A stretch of DNA of 6,034 nucleotides, from assembly GCA_946886065.1 (NCBI GenBank), contig CAMPHU010000269.1:1-6034 (forward strand), written 5' to 3'. Every line of letters starts with the position of its first letter. The first letter of the stretch is position 1. Shown piece by piece: positions 4,456 to 6,034 of this stretch. The DNA is from an uncultured Massilia sp. Its GTDB lineage: Bacteria; Pseudomonadota; Gammaproteobacteria; Burkholderiales; Burkholderiaceae. The translations under genes and the position numbers were made by a program. The notes beneath the pieces are model-generated. The model was not told the DNA's origin. It did not search any database and saw nothing but the letters and a program-made list of their open reading frames with translations.

Positions 4456-5826
4456 AATACAGAAGCGGCTGAAGATCACCCCCAGCAGGTCGTCCGGCGT
4501 AAATTGACCGGTAATGCTCGAGAGCTGGTCCTGGGCCAGGCGCAGCTCCTCGGCGAACAGGTCGAGCGACTGGTCGTCCTGCATCGCGTGCTGGCGCGCG
4601 AATTCCAGGTGCTCGCGCGCGGCGCGCAGCGCGATCAGGTGGCGTTCGCGGGCCAGATACAGCGACTCGCCGGTCTGCTGCCAGCCGGCGATGCGCAGCA
4701 GCTCGGCGCGCAGCAGCTCGATGCCGAGCTTTTCGTGGGCCGACAGGTAGAGGTGGGTGGCGTCCTGGCCGTCTTCCTTCGAAGGCTTGTGGCCCGACAG
4801 GTCGATCTTGTTCCAGATCCGCACCACCGGCACGCCCTGCGGGAAGGCGGCGACGATTTCCTCGTCGGCCTTGCTCGGCCCCAGGCTGGCGTCGAGCAGG
4901 TGCAGGATCACGTCGGCCTTGCCGACTTCGCCCCAGGTGCGTTCGATGCCGATGGCTTCCACCACATCCACGCCTTCGTCGAGCGCACGGATGCCGGCGG
5001 TGTCGATGATGTTCAGCGGGATGCCTTCGATCTGGATGGTTTCGCTCACCTTGTCGCGCGTGGTGCCGGCGATCGGGGTGACGATGGCCACGTCGGCGCC
5101 GGCCAGGGCATTCAGCAGCGAGGACTTGCCGACGTTCGGCTGCCCCACCAGCACCACGTTCAGGCCTTCGCGCAGCAGCGCGCCTTGCGCCGCCTGGCGG
5201 AACACGTTTTCCAGCGACTCGATGATGCCGGCCAGCTGGCCGCGCGCGTTCGACTTTTCGAGGAAGTCGATTTCTTCTTCCGGGAAGTCGAGGGTGGCTT
5301 CGACCAGCATGCGCAGGTTAATGGTCTGGTCGACCAGCTTGTGCACCACCTGGGAGAAGGCGCCGGACAGCGACTGCGAGGCCGACTTGGCGGCGGCTTC
5401 GGTGGAGGCGTCGATCAGGTCGGCCACGGCTTCGGCCTGGGCCAGGTCGAGCTTGTCGTTCAGGAAGGCGCGGCGGGTGAATTCGCCGGGTTCGGCCAGC
5501 CTCACGCCATGTTCGGCGCCGGCTTCCAGCACGCGCTGCAGGAGCATCTGCAGCACGATGGGGCCGCCGTGGCCCTGCAGTTCGAGCACGTCTTCGCCGG
5601 TGTAGGAATGCGGGCCCTTGAAGTAGAGGGCGATGCCCTGGTCGATGACGCTGCCGTCCGTGGCCCTGACGGGGATGTAGGTGGCGTGGCGCGGGGCCAG
5701 TTTGGCGCCGGGGAACAAGGCGTCGATCAGCCGGGCCAGCGACTTGCCGGAGGCGCGCACGACGCCGATGCCGCCGCGGCCGGGGGCGGTGGCGATGGCG
5801 GCGATGGGGGAGGTGTCGAGTTTCAT
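4447..5826 (-). CDS. mnmE: tRNA uridine-5-carboxymethylaminomethyl(34) synthesis GTPase MnmE (TrmE)
   Basis: Together with MnmG, MnmE installs the (carboxymethyl)aminomethyl group on wobble U34 of certain tRNAs, using a methylene-folate donor and GTP hydrolysis driven by G-domain dimerisation. At 459 residues it has the usual length. The N-terminal folate-binding and dimerisation domain (1-120) contains [15 protein letters not shown] and [19 protein letters not shown] helical domain flanks the G domain (about 220-380), which has G1 GQPNVGKS (228-235), the G2/K-loop TPIAGTTRD (250-258), G3 DTAG (275-278) and G4 NKID (339-342). The C-terminal CIGK (456-459) supplies the conserved Cys. Glu290 aligns with the catalytic Glu282 of E. 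coli, but the switch II loop before it is 3 residues longer. ATG 5826 is the only usable start upstream of the conserved N-terminus, and it has no Shine-Dalgarno sequence. It sits downstream of yidC, as in many proteobacteria. Confidence 0.98.
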   Translation of the reverse strand: MKLDTSPIAAIATAPGRGGIGVVRASGKSLARLIDALFPGAKLAPRHATYIPVRATDGSVIDQGIALYFKGPHSYTGEDVLELQGHGGPIVLQMLLQRVLEAGAEHGVRLAEPGEFTRRAFLNDKLDLAQAEAVADLIDASTEAAAKSASQSLSGAFSQVVHKLVDQTINLRMLVEATLDFPEEEIDFLEKSNARGQLAGIIESLENVFRQAAQGALLREGLNVVLVGQPNVGKSSLLNALAGADVAIVTPIAGTTRDKVSETIQIEGIPLNIIDTAGIRALDEGVDVVEAIGIERTWGEVGKADVILHLLDASLGPSKADEEIVAAFPQGVPVVRIWNKIDLSGHKPSKEDGQDATHLYLSAHEKLGIELLRAELLRIAGWQQTGESLYLARERHLIALRAAREHLEFARQHAMQDDQSLDLFAEELRLAQDQLSSITGQFTPDDLLGVIFSRFCIGK

Positions 5827-5832
5827 GGGGCG

Positions 5833-5838
5833 ATTGTA
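5833..5838 (-). promoter_or_regulatory. Candidate mnmE -10 box, leaderless geometry
   Basis: Read on the minus strand, TACAAT matches TATAAT at 5 of 6 positions. Only 6 nt separate it from the ATG, so transcription would begin at or next to the start codon. A poor -35 candidate (CTGTCG) lies 17 nt upstream. The spacer holds the palindrome CGGCGCGCCG (5846-5855). Confidence 0.5.
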
Positions 5839-5868
5839 AGGGATACGGCGCGCCGCGACAGGGACGCG

Positions 5869-5901
5869 AAAAGTAAAAAGCCCGCGCGAGGCGCGGGCTT
5901 T
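5869..5901 (-). terminator. Rho-independent terminator after yidC
   Basis: A perfect 11-bp stem pairs AAAGCCCGCGC (5877-5887) with GCGCGGGCTTT (5891-5901) around a 3-nt loop. On the minus strand it is followed by the T-rich tail TTTTTACTTTT. It lies about 20 nt past the yidC stop and should end the upstream transcript, implying that mnmE has its own promoter. Confidence 0.92.
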
Positions 5902-5920
5902 CGGGCGGAAGCGGGAGGAC

Positions 5921-6034
5921 TTACTTGGCCGCGCCCGATTCGAACTTCTTGGTGATGACCCACTGCTGGGCGATCGACAGGATGTTGTTGACCACCCAGT
6001 ACAGCACGAGACCCGACGGGAAGACCACGAAGAT
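5921..6034 (-). CDS. yidC: Membrane protein insertase YidC, C-terminal 37 residues (5' part outside window)
   Basis: YidC inserts and folds inner-membrane proteins, alone or with SecYEG. Only the last 37 codons are present, ending with TAA at 5921-5923. The peptide contains [20 protein letters not shown], the hallmark of the last transmembrane helix of YidC, then a short polar tail with [13 protein letters not shown]. The position directly upstream of mnmE, in the same orientation, agrees with the conserved rnpA-yidC-mnmE order. The terminator at 5869-5901 follows the stop. Confidence 0.95.
   Translation of the reverse strand: MFVVFPSGLVLYWVVNNILSIAQQWVITKKFESGAAK

Noticed and set aside
4504..5955. 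483-codon open frame on the plus strand, antisense to mnmE
   Set aside because: It mirrors the complete, motif-verified mnmE gene. Its translation is low-complexity (Gly/Val/Gln/Asp/His-rich), as expected of a GC-rich shadow frame, and it runs through the terminator into yidC.
1..6034. Mobile element, CRISPR array, tRNA/rRNA or riboswitch
   Set aside because: I looked for transposase motifs, terminal repeats, regularly spaced repeats and tRNA-like cloverleafs and saw none. The repeats present are short and isolated.

Overview
The window looks like ordinary chromosome from a high-GC betaproteobacterium, most likely Burkholderiales, family Oxalobacteraceae (Massilia/Telluria-like). Three things suggest this: the strong GC bias at third codon positions, the character of the MnmE sequence, and the yidC-mnmE gene order, part of the conserved rpmH-rnpA-yidC-mnmE chromosomal block. 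The family-level placement is inference from remembered sequence character, not a search. No mobile element, CRISPR array, tRNA, rRNA or phage gene is visible.

Layout, left to right. (1) Positions 2-965, plus strand: the 3' end of a YdhF-type aldo/keto reductase, followed after 1 nt by a CsoR/RcnR/FrmR-family repressor, probably one operon whose promoter lies outside the window. (2) Positions 968-1744, minus strand: pssA (phosphatidylserine synthase), convergent with the repressor gene with only 2 nt between stop codons. (3) A compact divergent promoter region (about 1745-1887) separates pssA from a plus-strand pair: a CAP/SCP-domain lipoprotein (1888-2835) and a stand-alone Hpt phosphotransfer protein (2835-3422). 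Their stop and start codons overlap as TGATG. (4) Positions 3450-5826, minus strand: a small zinc-ribbon protein with a TTG start, a 169-nt gap rich in repeats, a DUF1439/YceB-like lipoprotein, and mnmE (tRNA modification GTPase). (5) A strong rho-independent terminator and the last 37 codons of yidC (5921-6034, minus strand).

Functionally this is mostly housekeeping: inner-membrane phospholipid synthesis (PssA), membrane protein insertion (YidC) and tRNA wobble-uridine modification (MnmE). Envelope lipoproteins and two small regulatory or signalling proteins (CsoR-like, Hpt) make up the rest. I do not see a convincing new multi-gene system. The points most worth a second look are: the CsoR-family repressor, which keeps the conserved Cys but lacks the His/Cys metal ligands and is coupled to an aldo/keto reductase; the orphan Hpt protein translationally coupled to a lipoprotein; the nested inverted repeats plus 33-bp-spaced direct repeats upstream of the zinc-ribbon gene; a probably leaderless mnmE mRNA; and a 3-residue insertion in the MnmE switch II loop.
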